From contig JAEOAD010000052.1 of assembly GCA_036365145.1 (NCBI GenBank), positions 13,577,501 through 13,641,500 on the forward strand: DNA of 64,000 nt, given 5' to 3'. Made by a program: the position numbers and the translations under genes. Below, piece after piece: positions 28,201-39,819 of this stretch (position 1 is its first letter; each line of letters opens with the position of its first letter). Source of the DNA: Orientallactaga sibirica (lineage: Eukaryota > Chordata > Mammalia > Rodentia > Dipodidae). Under the pieces are notes generated by a model. The model was given only the letters and a program-made list of their open reading frames with translations, was not told the DNA's origin and did no database searches.

Positions 28201-31200
28201 CTCCCAAACTACATTGTGTGATGGAGGGACACCTGACGTCCTCCCAAGCTACAGTGAGTGATGGAGGGACACCTGACGTCCTCCCAAGCTACAGTGAGTG
28301 ATGGAGGGACACCTGACGTCCTCCCAAGCTACAGTGAGTGATGGAGGGGACACCTGACGTCCTCCCAAGCTACAGTGTGTGATAGAGGGACACCTGACGT
28401 CCTCTCAAGCTACAGTGTGTGATGGAGGGACACCTGACGTCCTCCCAAGCTACAGTGTGTGATGGAGGGACACCTGACATCCTCCCAAGCTACAGTGTGT
28501 GATGGAGGGACACCTGACGTCCTCCCAAGCTACAGTGAGTGATGGAGGGACACCTGACGTCCTCCCAAGCTACAGTGTGTGATGGAGGGACACGTGACGT
28601 CCTCCCAAGGCTATAGTGTGTGATGGAGGGACACCTGACGTCCTCCCAAGCTACAGTGTGTGATGGAGGGACACCTGACATCTTCCCAAGCTACAGTGTG
28701 ATGGAGGGACACCTGACGTCCTCCCAAGCTACAGTGTGTGATGGAGGGACACCTGACGTCCTCCCAAGCTACATTGTGTGATGGAGGGACACCTGACGTC
28801 CTCCCAAGCTACAGTGTGTGATGGAGGGGGACATCTTCCCAAGCTACAGTGTGTGATGGAGGGACACCTGACGTCCTCCCAAGCTACAGTGTGTGATGGA
28901 GGGACACCTGACGTCTTCCCAAGCTACAGTGAGTGATGGAGGGACACCTGACATCTTCCCAAGCTACAGTGTGTGATGGAGGGACACCTGACGTCCTCCC
29001 AAGCTACAGTGTGTGATGGAGGGACACCTGACGTCCTCCCAAGCTACAATGTGTGATGGAGGGACACCTGACGTCCTCCCAAGCTACAGTGTGTGATGGA
29101 GGGACACCTGACATCTTCCCAAGCTACAGTGTGTGATGGAGGGACACCTGACGTCCTCCCAAGCTACAGTGTGTGATGGAGGGACACCTGACGTCCTCCC
29201 AAGCTACAGTGAGTGATGGAGGGACACCTGATGGAGTGTGTGATGGAGGGACACCTGACGTCCTCCCAAGCTACAGAGTGTGATGGAGGGGACACCTGAC
29301 ATCCTCCCAAGCTACAGTGTGTGATGGAGGGACACCTGACGTCCTCTCAAGCTACAGTGAGTGATGGAGGGACACCTGACGTCCTCCCAAGCTACAGTGA
29401 GTGATGGAGGGACACCTGATGTCCTCCCAAGCTACAGTGTGTGATGGAGGGGACACCTGACGTCCTCCCTAGCTACAGTGAGTGATGGAGGGACACCTGA
29501 TGTCCTCCCAAGCTACAGTGTGTGATGGAGGGGACACCTGACATCCTCCCAAGCTACAGTGAGTGATGGAGGGACACCTGATGTCCTCCCAAGCTACAGT
29601 GTGTGATGGAGGGACACCTGACGTCCTCCCAAGCTACAGTGTGTGATGGAGGGACACCTGATGTCCTCCCAAGCTACAGTGTGTGATGGAGGGACACCTG
29701 ACGTCCTCCCAAGCTACAGTGTGTGATGGAGGGACACCTGACGTCCTCCCAAGCTACAGTGTGTGATGGAGGGACACCTGACGTCCTCCCAAGCTACAGT
29801 GTGTGATGGAGGGACACCTGACGTCCTCCCAAGCTACAGTGTGTGATGGAGGGACACCTGACGTCCTCCCAAGCTACAGTGTGTGATGGAGGGACACCTG
29901 ACATCCTCCCAAGCTACAGTGTGTGATGGAGGGGACACCTGACGTCCTCCCAAGCTACAGTGAGTGATGGAGGGACACCTGACGTCCTCCCAAGCTACAG
30001 TGTGTGATGGAGGGACTGACACCTGACATCCTCCCAAGCTACACAGTGTGTCATGGAGGGACACCTGACGTCCTCCCAAGCTACAGTGTGTGATGGAGGG
30101 ACACCTGACGTCCTCCCAAGCTACAGTGTGTGATGGAGGGACACCTGACATCCTCCCAAGCTACAGTGTGTGATGCTACAGTGTGTGATGGAGGGACACC
30201 TGACATCCTCCCAAGCTACAGTGTGTGATGGAGGGACACCTGATGTCCTCCCAAGCTACAGTGAGTGATGGAGGGACACCTGACGTCCTCCCAAGCTACA
30301 ATGTGTGATGGAGGGACACCTGACGTCCTCCCAAGCTACAGTGTGTGATGGAGGGACACCTGATGTCCTCCCAAGCTACAGTGAGTGATGGAGGGACACC
30401 TGACGTCCTCCCAAGCTACAATGTGTGATGGAGGGGACACCTGACGTCCTCCCAAGCTACAGTGAGTGATGGAGGGACACATGACGTCCTCCCAAGCTAC
30501 AGTGTGTGATGGAGGGGACACCTGACATCCTCCCAAGCTACAGTGAGTGATGGAGGGACACCTGACGTCCTCCCAAGCTACAGTGTGTGATGGAGGGGAC
30601 ACCTGACGTCCTCCCAAGCTGCAGTGAGTGATGGAGGGACACATGACGTCCTCCCAAGCTACAGTGTGTGATGGAGGGACACCTGACGTCCTCCCAAGCT
30701 ACAGTGTGTGATGGAGGGACACCTGATGTCCTCCCAAGCTACAATGTGTGATGGAGGGGACACCTGACGTCCTCCCAAGCTACAGTGTGTGATGGAAGGA
30801 CACCTGACGTCCTCCCAAGCTACAGTGTGTGATGGAGGGACACCTGACATCCTCCCAAGCTACAGTGAGTGATGGAGGGACACCTGACGTCCTCCCAAGC
30901 TACAGTGTGTGATGGAGGGACACCTGACATCCTCCCAAGCTACAGTGTGTGATGGAGGGACACCTGACATCTTCCCAAGCTACAGTGAGTGATGGAGGGA
31001 CACCTGACGTCCTCCCAAGCTACAGTACAGTGATGGAGGGACACCTGACGTCCTCCCAAGCTACAGTGTGTGATGGAGGGACACCTGACGTCCTCCCAAG
31101 CTACAGTGTGTGATGGAGGGACACCTGACGTCCTCCCAAGCTACAGTGTGTGATGGAGGGGGCACCTGACATCCTCCCAAGCTACAGTGTGTGATGGAGG

Positions 31201-33892
31201 GGACACCTGACATCTTCCCAAGCTACAGTGAGTGATGGAGGGACACCTGACGTCCTCCCAAGCTACAGTGAGTGATGGAGGGACACCTGATGTCCTCCCA
31301 AGCTACAGTGTGTGATGGAGGGGACACCTGACATCTTCCCAAGCTACAGTGAGTGATGGAGGGACACCTGACATCCTCCCAAGCTATAGTGTGTGATGGA
31401 GGGACACCCGTCCCAAGCTACAGTGTGTGATGGAGGACACCTGACATCATCCCAAGCTACAGTGTGTGATGGAGGGACACCTGACATCCTCCCAAGCTAC
31501 AGTGTGTGATGGAGGGACACCTGACGTCCTCCCAAGCTACAGTGTGTGATGGAGGGACACCTGACGTCCTCCCAAGCTACAATGTGTGATGGAGGGACAC
31601 CTGACGTCCTCCCAAGCTACAGTGAGTGATGGAGGGACACCTGACGTCCTCCCAAGCTACAGTGTGTGATGGAGGGGACACCTGACATCTTCCCAAGCTA
31701 CAGTGAGTGATGGAGGGACACCTCACGTCCTCCCAAGCTACAATGTGTGATGGAGGGACACCTGACGAGCTGTGAGTGATGGAGGGACACATGACGTCCT
31801 CCCAAGCTACAGTGTGTGATGGAGGGACACCTGACGTCCTCCCAAGCTACAGTGTGTGATGGAGGGACACCTGACGTCCTCCCAAGCTACAGTGTGTGAT
31901 GGAGGGACACCTGACATCCTCCCAAGCTACAGTGTGTGATGGAGGGGACACCTGACATCTTCCCAAGCTACAGTGAGTGATGGAGGGACACCTGACGTCC
32001 TCCCAAGCTACAGTGAGTGATGGAGGGACACCTGACGTCCTCCCAAGCTACAGTGTGTGATGGAGGGACACCTGACGTCCTCCCAAGCTACAGTGTGTGA
32101 TGGAGGGGACACCTGACGTCCTCCCAAGCTACAGTGTGTGATGGAGGGGCACCTGACATCCTCCCAAGCTACAGTGTGTGATGGAGGGGACACCTGACAT
32201 CTTCCCAAGCCAGTGAGTGATGGAGGGACACCTGACGTCCTCCCAAGCTACAGTGAGTGATGGAGGGACACCTGATGTCCTCCCAAGCTACAGTGTGTGA
32301 TGATGGGGACACCTGACATCTTCCCAAGCTACAGTGAGTGATGGAGGGACACCTGACATCCTCCCAAGCTATAGTGTGTGATGGAGGGACACCTGACGTC
32401 CTTCCAAGCTACAGTGTGTGATGGAGGGGACACCTGACATCCTCCCAAGCTACAGTGTGTGATGGAGGGGACACCTGACATCCTCCCAAGCTACAGTGTG
32501 TGATGGAGGGACACCTGACGTCCTCCCAAGCTACAGTGTGTGATGGAGGGACACCTGACATCTTCCCAAGCTACAGTTAGTGATGGAGGGACACCTGACG
32601 TCCTTCCAAGCTACAGTGTGTGATGGAGGGGACACCTGACATCCTCCCAAGCTACAGTGTGTGATGGAGGGACACCTGACGTCCTCTCAAGCTACAGTGT
32701 GTGATGGAGGGACACCTGACGTCCTCCCAAGCTACAGTGAGTGATGGAGGGACACCTGACGTCCTCCCAAGCTACAGTGAGTGATGGAGGGACACCTGAT
32801 GTCTTCTCAAGCTACAGTGTGTGATGGAGGGACACCTGACGTCCTCCCAAGCTACAGTGTGTGATGGAGGGACACCTGACGTCCTCCCAAGCTACAGTGT
32901 GTGATGGAGGGACACCTGACGTCCTCCCAAGCTACAGTGAGTGATGGAGGGACACATGACGTCCTCCCAAGCTACAGTGTGTGATGGAGGGGACTCCTGA
33001 CATCCTCCCAAGCTACAGTGTGTGATGGAGGGACACCTGACATCTTCCCAAGCTACAGTGAGTGATGGAGGGGACACCTGACGTCCTCCCAAGCTACAGT
33101 GTGTGATGGAGGGACACCAGATGTCTTCCCAAGCTACAGTGAGAGATGGAGGGAAACCTGACGTCCTCCCAAGCTACAGTGTGTGATGGAGGGACACCTG
33201 GCGTCCTCCCAAGCCCAAGAAACCTGACGTCCTCCCAAGCTACAGTGTGTGATGGAAGGACACCTAACGTCCTCCCAAGCTACAGTGTGTGATGGAGGGA
33301 CACCTCACTTCCTCCCAAGCTACAGTGTGTGATGGAGGGACACCTGACGTCCTCCCAAGCTACAGTGAGTGATGGAGGGACACCTCACGTCCTCCCAAGC
33401 TACAGTGAGTGATGGAGGGACACCTGATGTCTTCTCAAGCTACAGTGTGTGATGGAGGGGACACCTGACGTCCTCCCAAGCTACAGTGTGTGATGGAGGG
33501 ACACCTCACGTCCTCCCAAGCTACAGTGAGTGTTAGAGGGACACCTGATGTCTTCTCAAGCTACAGTGTGTGATGGAGGGGACACCTGACGTCCTCCCAA
33601 GCTACAGTGTGTGATGGAGGGACACCTGACGTCCTCCCAAGCTACAGTGTGTGATGGAGGGACACCTGACGTCCTCCCAATCTACAGTGTGTGATGGAGG
33701 GGACACCTGACGTCCTCCCAAGCTACAGTGTGTGATGGAGGGACACCTGACGTCCTCCCAAGCTACAGTGTGTGATGGAGGGACACCTGACGTCCTCCCA
33801 AGCTACAGTGTGTGATTGAGGGGACACCTGACGTCCTCCCAAGCTACAGTGTGTGATGGAGGGACACCTGACGTCCTCCCAAGCTACAGTGA
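28190..33892 (+). repeat. Minisatellite 1: about 140 copies of a 40-bp unit
   Basis: Unit, split in two: aagctacagtgtgtgatgga + gggacacctgacgtcctccc. Common variants are gtgagtg for gtgtgtg, ggggacac for gggacac (41 bp), cttccc for cctccc, and CA or TG at the only CpG. The array covers 5.7 kb of ALK intron 26 without interruption by other elements. Forty is not a multiple of three, so translations cycle every 120 bp. Minus-strand open frames such as CPSITHCSLGGRQVS are by-products. Local duplications of several units are visible. Confidence 0.98.
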
Positions 33893-33925
33893 GATCTTTT
33901 CTTCAAAACAACAAAAAAAATAATG
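33890..33925 (+). mobile_element. Probable SINE 3' end after minisatellite 1
   Basis: gtgagatcttttcttcaaaacaacaaaaaaaat looks like a decayed gtgagaccctgtctcaaaa SINE end with an A-rich tail. Confidence 0.45.
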
Positions 33926-34341
33926 ATCACCATCTATTATCTATCTAAATCTGTCTACCTATTTGTCTATTTAGATCTACCTAAATCTACCCATCTACAT
34001 AGACAGGCAGACAACATTTACTGCCAACTCTTTTACATTCTTCTTTCATTTTGCCTGGTTTTCTTTGTTGGTGGGAGGTGTTGTTTGTTTTGTGCCTTGT
34101 AGGGCAGAAAGACCACCAGAGAGGGATAATTCGTGTGCTAGGCAGTTTGCAGGCAGCAGAATCAAGAAACCTAACTGCTGTAACAACACAGGAGATGTAT
34201 TATGAAAGTTGTGCCATAACTCTGTTTCAACCTTGTCACCTCACATGGAAAACACTTCTGCCAGATCTTCCTCACAAAACTGAAATTTCACCAGGCATAA
34301 CTATGATGGCACTCCGTTCCATAGACATGTAGTTCTCTATA

Positions 34342-34541
34342 ATTTTTTGATAGTTTATTTATTTGCAAGGAGAGAAAAAGGGAGAATGAATGGGCCCACC
34401 AAGGCCTTCTGCTACTGCAAATGAACTCCAGAAACATGTGGCAATTTGTGCATCTGGTTTATGTAGGTACTGGGGAATTGAGCCCTGGGCCATCAGGCTT
34501 TGTAAATAAACACCTTTAACCACTGAGCCATCTTTCCAGCC
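34342..34541 (-). mobile_element. tRNA-type SINE, short form
   Basis: Reverse: gtttatttatttgcaaggag, ctactgcaaatgaactccag, ctgagccatctttccagccc. Confidence 0.9.
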
Positions 34542-34685
34542 CTCTCTGCAGTTTTTTGACAATATCTGCTAGCAACAGAAATCCATATCCAGATACTAAA
34601 ACACAGACAGGCTTTCTTTTTCTATTAAAAAAGCTGTCATCATTAAACAAAGGATTGACAATAAACTTGTCAAAATATCAAAGGA

Positions 34686-34866
34686 GAGCTGGAGAGATGG
34701 CTTAAAGGTTAAGGCACTTGTCTACGAAGCCTAAGGACCAGGTTTGATTCCCTAGAATCCAAGTAAGCCAGATGCACAAGATGGTGCATGCATCTGGAGC
34801 ACACATTTGCAGTGGCTGAAGGCCCTGACTTGCCCATTCTCTCTCTGTGTCTAATAAAATAAAAGA
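34686..34866 (+). mobile_element. tRNA-type SINE, short form
   Basis: gagctggagagatggcttaa, ggtttgattccctagaatcc, gtgtctaataaaataaaa. Confidence 0.92.
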
Positions 34867-34904
34867 AAACTCATCTCAAAAGTCACTTAAAATAAATAAG
34901 AAAT

Positions 34905-35262
34905 TGTTGCAGTCATGTTTGCATTGCTGGTAGAAATGTCCCAACCAAGAGCAGCTTGTGGGAAAAAAAAAAGAGGTTTATTTTGGCTTACAGGCTCAAG
35001 GGGGAAGTTCCATGATGGCAGGGGGAAACAATGGCATGAACAAAGAGTGGACATCACCTCCTGGCCAACAATAGGTGGACAACAGGAACAGGAGAGTGTG
35101 CCAAACACTGGCATGGGGAAACTGGCTATAATACCTAGAAGCCCGCCCCCAAAAAAAAACAGCCTCCAGAGGGCTTTAATTTCCAACTGCCATTAGCTAG
35201 GGAGACTAGCATTCAGACTACCTACGTTTATGGGGGACACCTGAATCAAACCACTACAGAAA
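34905..35262 (+). repeat. Dispersed repeat, copy 2
   Basis: Second member of the pair with 27625-27972, same orientation: gcattgctggtagaaatgtc, atggcagggggaaacaatgg, gacacctgaatcaaaccact. Confidence 0.85.
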
Positions 35263-35274
35263 TCAAATACTTTT

Positions 35275-35507
35275 TTAAAATTTTTATTTATTTAATTTTT
35301 ATTTATTTATTTATTTACAAGCAAAGACAGACAGGCAGGTGGACAAAGAGGGAGAATGGACACACCAGGGACTCCAGCTGATGCAAATGAACTCCAGATG
35401 CATGGGCCACTTTGTGCATCTTGCTTTATGTGGGTACTGGGGAATTGAACCCAGGTCATTAGGCTTTGCAGGCAAGAACCTTAACCACTGAGACAGCTCT
35501 CCAACCC
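35275..35507 (-). mobile_element. tRNA-type SINE, short form
   Basis: Reverse: tttatttatttatttacaag, gatgcaaatgaactccagat, aaccttaaccactgagacag. Confidence 0.9.
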
Positions 35508-35879
35508 CTCAAATACATTTTTAACAGAGAAAGAAAAGAAAAACACCTTATCAGATATTATATACTTGTTTTGCACATAAAAAAATAAAACAGAATGTTG
35601 TCAATGCAAGATGCCAACAGATGAAATGAATAGATGAATAGGCCTAGAAACAACTATTTTTCATCATAAATCAATAGGTAAAGGGAAAATTATTTTATGG
35701 AGAAAGAAACTAACTTAGCTCCTTCTATCACACTATACATCAAATTAAATTCCAACTGAATTTGAGAGAGAAAAACCAAAATGCCTAAAAAATAGCAAGT
35801 ATTTATGTCATCTTTGGTGAAAAGAAAATTGCATAAAATAAATATATTTAACTATCTAAAAATAAAAATCTTTGATAAA

Positions 35880-36028
35880 GGGCTGGGTGTGGTGGTACAC
35901 ATTTAATCCCAGCACTCGGGAGGCAGAGGTAGGAGGACAGCTGTGAGTTGTAGGCCAGCCTGAGACTACATAGTGAATTTCAGGTCAGCTTGGGCTAGAG
36001 AGACCTTGTGTCAGAACAACAACAAAAT
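35880..36028 (+). mobile_element. B1-like SINE
   Basis: gggctgggtgtggtggtaca through agaccttgtgtcagaacaac. Confidence 0.92.
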
Positions 36029-36032
36029 CCCT

Positions 36033-36240
36033 TGGGCTGGAGGGATGGCTTATCAGTAAAGGCATTTGCCTGTAAAGCAAAAGGACCCAGGTTCGATTTC
36101 CCGGGACCCATGTCAGCCAGATGCACAAGGGGGTGCATACGTCTAGAGTTTGTTTGCAGTGGCTGGAGACCCTGGCACGCCCATTTTCTCTCTCTCTTTC
36201 TCTCTCTCTCCCTCTTTCTCTGTCAAATAAATAAATAAAA
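36033..36240 (+). mobile_element. tRNA-type SINE, short form
   Basis: gggctggagggatggcttat, caggttcgatttcccgggac, tctgtcaaataaataaataa. Confidence 0.94.
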
Positions 36241-36307
36241 GTTTTAAAATATTGTTAAAAACCTTTGAGAAGCTAAAGAATAAAATTATAAAGCAAGTAA
36301 TAGTATT

Positions 36308-36437
36308 TTGGTGAGGCCTGGTGGTATACGCCTGTCACCACATCGCCTCGGGAGGATTGCAAGTTCAAAGGCTGGCTGGCTACAGAATTCAAGGCCAGCC
36401 TGGTCAACTTCACAAGATCCTCAAAACAAAAATGTCT
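36308..36437 (+). mobile_element. Old B1-like SINE
   Basis: tgaggcctggtggtatacgc, caaggccagcctggtcaact, cctcaaaacaaaaatgtctc. Confidence 0.75.
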
Positions 36438-36452
36438 CAAATAAGTAATGAG

Positions 36453-36545
36453 AGAGCTGACAGTGCGGCTCAGTGGTAGAGTGCTTGCCTAGCGTGTGCA
36501 AGGCCCTGGTTTCAATCCCCAGCATCACCCCCTCCAAAAAATAAG
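36453..36545 (+). mobile_element. ID SINE
   Basis: gagctgacagtgcggctcag, tggtagagtgcttgcctagc, caaggccctggtttcaatcc, then an A-rich tail. Confidence 0.88.
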
Positions 36546-36991
36546 TATTTGAATTTTTGATAAAGGGATAATATCTTTGATTCAAAGAACATCTACAATT
36601 CAAAAGAGAAAAAAATGATACTAAAATAATATACCCTGGTGGATAAAATTGGGCAATACATACGAGAAAAAAGAAGTGGAACCAGGGACCTTTTAGCAAA
36701 GCCTTCCACCGTGTTATCAAGTCAGTAAACATAATGGAAGTAATTCCACTATATTTTGCTTTAAAATCTACAAGCACTATTCATGAGCACATGGGATGCT
36801 GGGAGGCACGTCAGCTCTCCTCCTGTGCAGTGCTGGGAGAGGAAATCAACACTGTGTTCCAAGAACGTTTCAGTGCTCATAATATTTGGATCTAGTTATT
36901 CTACTAGAATTATCCTTGATTTTACTAGCTTATTCTATTACTTTCAGATTGTTTAGCCTAAGGAACCGCTTTTTTAAAAAGATGAACAAAG

Positions 36992-37190
36992 AGGGGCAGA
37001 GGAGATAGATCAGTGACCCGTGGTACGTGTTCCACAAGCTTGCAGGCCAGCTAGTCGGGCTTTCCCAGCGGCAAAACAACAAGGGGGAAGGCGAGGACGG
37101 ACCAACGCCCCAAGCTTGTCCTCCGCCCGACACACAAGTGCTGGGGCGTGTGCACATCCACTCTCCACCCCCACAAATAACATTTTTTTA
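36992..37190 (+). mobile_element. Unclassified SINE-like insertion
   Basis: Preceded by aaaaagatgaacaaagag (about 36976-36993) and followed by an A-rich tail and aaatgaacaaag (about 37194-37205), so it looks like a retroposed unit of about 200 bp. The body (ggggcagaggagatagatca) is not one of the common families here. Confidence 0.5.
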
Positions 37191-37205
37191 AAAAAATGAA
37201 CAAAG

Positions 37206-37414
37206 GGCTGGAGAGATGGCTTAGCGGTTAAGGCGCCTGCCTCCTAAGCCTAAGAACACTGGTTCAATCTCCAGCAGTTCCAATCTCCAGGTCCCACTTT
37301 TAGCCAGATGCAGTGACGCAAGGGCGCAATGCTGCACTTGGCCACAGGGGGCGCACACATCTGGATTTCGTTCACAGCAGCTGAGAGGCTGCCGGCGCGC
37401 CCATCTCTGTCTTC

Positions 37415-37474
<60 letters not shown>

Positions 37475-37487
37475 AAAAAAAAAAAAA
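37206..37487 (+). mobile_element. tRNA-type SINE, long form, with TSD
   Basis: TSD tgaacaaag at 37197-37205 and 37488-37496. Contains a CTCF-like core one base short (37342-37354) and a (TC)n tract at 37419-37469. Confidence 0.95.
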
Positions 37488-37496
37488 TGAACAAAG

Positions 37497-37600
37497 AGCC
37501 AGGCATGGTGACCCAAGCCTGTAATCCCACAACTTGGGAGACTGAGTTTGAGGCCAACTTGAGCTACAATGAGACCCTGTCTCCAAAAGTTAACTAAAAA
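37497..37600 (+). mobile_element. Old B1-like SINE
   Basis: agccaggcatggtgacccaa, gagaccctgtctccaaaagt. Confidence 0.75.
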
Positions 37601-37902
37601 CAAAAGTACACAAAGATTTTTCATATAGTGTTTTGAATATTTTGTAACTGAAAAGCAATGTGATAAAGGAAATTATGGTACAGCTCAAATCCTATTGATA
37701 GATGCACTAGCATGGAAAATGCTTATGCTTTAATGAAATGTGCAAAATATCAGGGCTTTATAACTAGAATTGGGTAAAACTCTCAACATGGAAGCTTGAC
37801 TAGAGTAAAAAATATTCTAACAGTGGTTACCTCTTAATGGAGAATCACAGATGGTACTCGATTTTTTTATTTTCCTGCCTCTCAAGGGTATTCAAGTATT
37901 GG

Positions 37903-38070
37903 GACTGGAGAGATGGCTCAGAAGTTAAAGGTGCTTGAGCAGGCTGACAGCTTGGGTTCACTTCCCCAGTACCTACATAAGGCCAGATGCACAAAGTGAC
38001 AAAGTGTCTGGAGTGAGTCTCTCTCCCTGTCTCCCTCTCTCTGTCTATCCCTAGCTTTCTGTCTCTCCAA
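37903..38070 (+). mobile_element. tRNA-type SINE, diverged
   Basis: gactggagagatggctcaga, gggttcacttccccagtacc, gccagatgcacaaagtgaca. Confidence 0.85.
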
Positions 38071-38074
38071 TATA

Positions 38075-38227
38075 TTTTTTTTCAATTTTTTGAGGCAGGG
38101 TTACACTCTAGCCCAGGCTGACATGGAATTCACTCTGTAGTTTCAGGATGGCCTGGAACTCATGGCAATCCTTCTAGTTTGACTTCCCAAGTGCTGGGAT
38201 TAAAGGCATGCGCCACCATGCCTGGTT
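38075..38227 (-). mobile_element. B1-like SINE
   Basis: Reverse: tgaggcagggttacactcta through gcgccaccatgcctgg. Confidence 0.9.
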
Positions 38228-38326
38228 TATTGTTTTTTAACAGTCCTCTAGTACAGAAAAAGGCACAGTGAGGAAAACATTAAAATTTTCGAGCTTATCA
38301 CTGAAGTAGACTTAAAACTCACCCAC

Positions 38327-38607
38327 AGGGCTGGAGAGATGGCTTAGCGGTTAAGGCGCCTGCCTGCTAAGCCTAAGAACACAGGTTCCAATCTCCAGCG
38401 GTTCCAATCTCCAGGTCCCACGTTTAGCCAGATGCAGTGACACAAGGGCGCAATGCCACACTTGCCCACAAGGGGGCGCACGCATCTGGATTTCGTTCAC
38501 AGCAGCTGAGATACTGCTGGCACGCCCATCTCTATCTATCTCTCTCTGTCTGTCTCTCTCTGTGTCTCTCTCCAAAAATAAATAAAATAACTTTAAAAAA
38601 ATTTTTA
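38327..38607 (+). mobile_element. tRNA-type SINE, long form, with 13-bp TSD
   Basis: TSD aaaactcacccac at 38314-38326 and 38608-38620. The body includes cccacaagggggcgcacgca, a near-consensus CTCF core at 38466-38479. Confidence 0.96.
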
Positions 38608-38900
38608 AAAACTCACCCACCACAGCTCAGGGAATTTCGCGGAGAGGGAGTGGAAAGATTGTAAGAGCCACAGGTTGAGACATCATGCCCAGAGGCATTC
38701 CATGCCCCCCAAAATAACTGACTGTTGCTCCCACAATGCATAAACGTCAACCCCATAGGGAATACCTGCAACCTCACTGAGGAGCGTGTCCAGCGGAATG
38801 GGGGCAGGGACGAGGGAAAAGAGGGTAAAACCAACACATGATGTATCCATACGAAATATGCTGTTACTACTACTAATAATAAAATGTTTTGAAAATTTAG

Positions 38901-39819
<919 letters not shown>

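Noticed and set aside
28490..33092. Several minus-strand open frames of 60-105 codons with PSITHCSLGGRQVS-type repeats.
   Set aside because: They are translations of the 40-bp minisatellite, with a 120-bp frame cycle.
28190..33892. Possible CRISPR array because of regular short repeats.
   Set aside because: Units are contiguous with no unique spacers, and the context is a mammalian intron.
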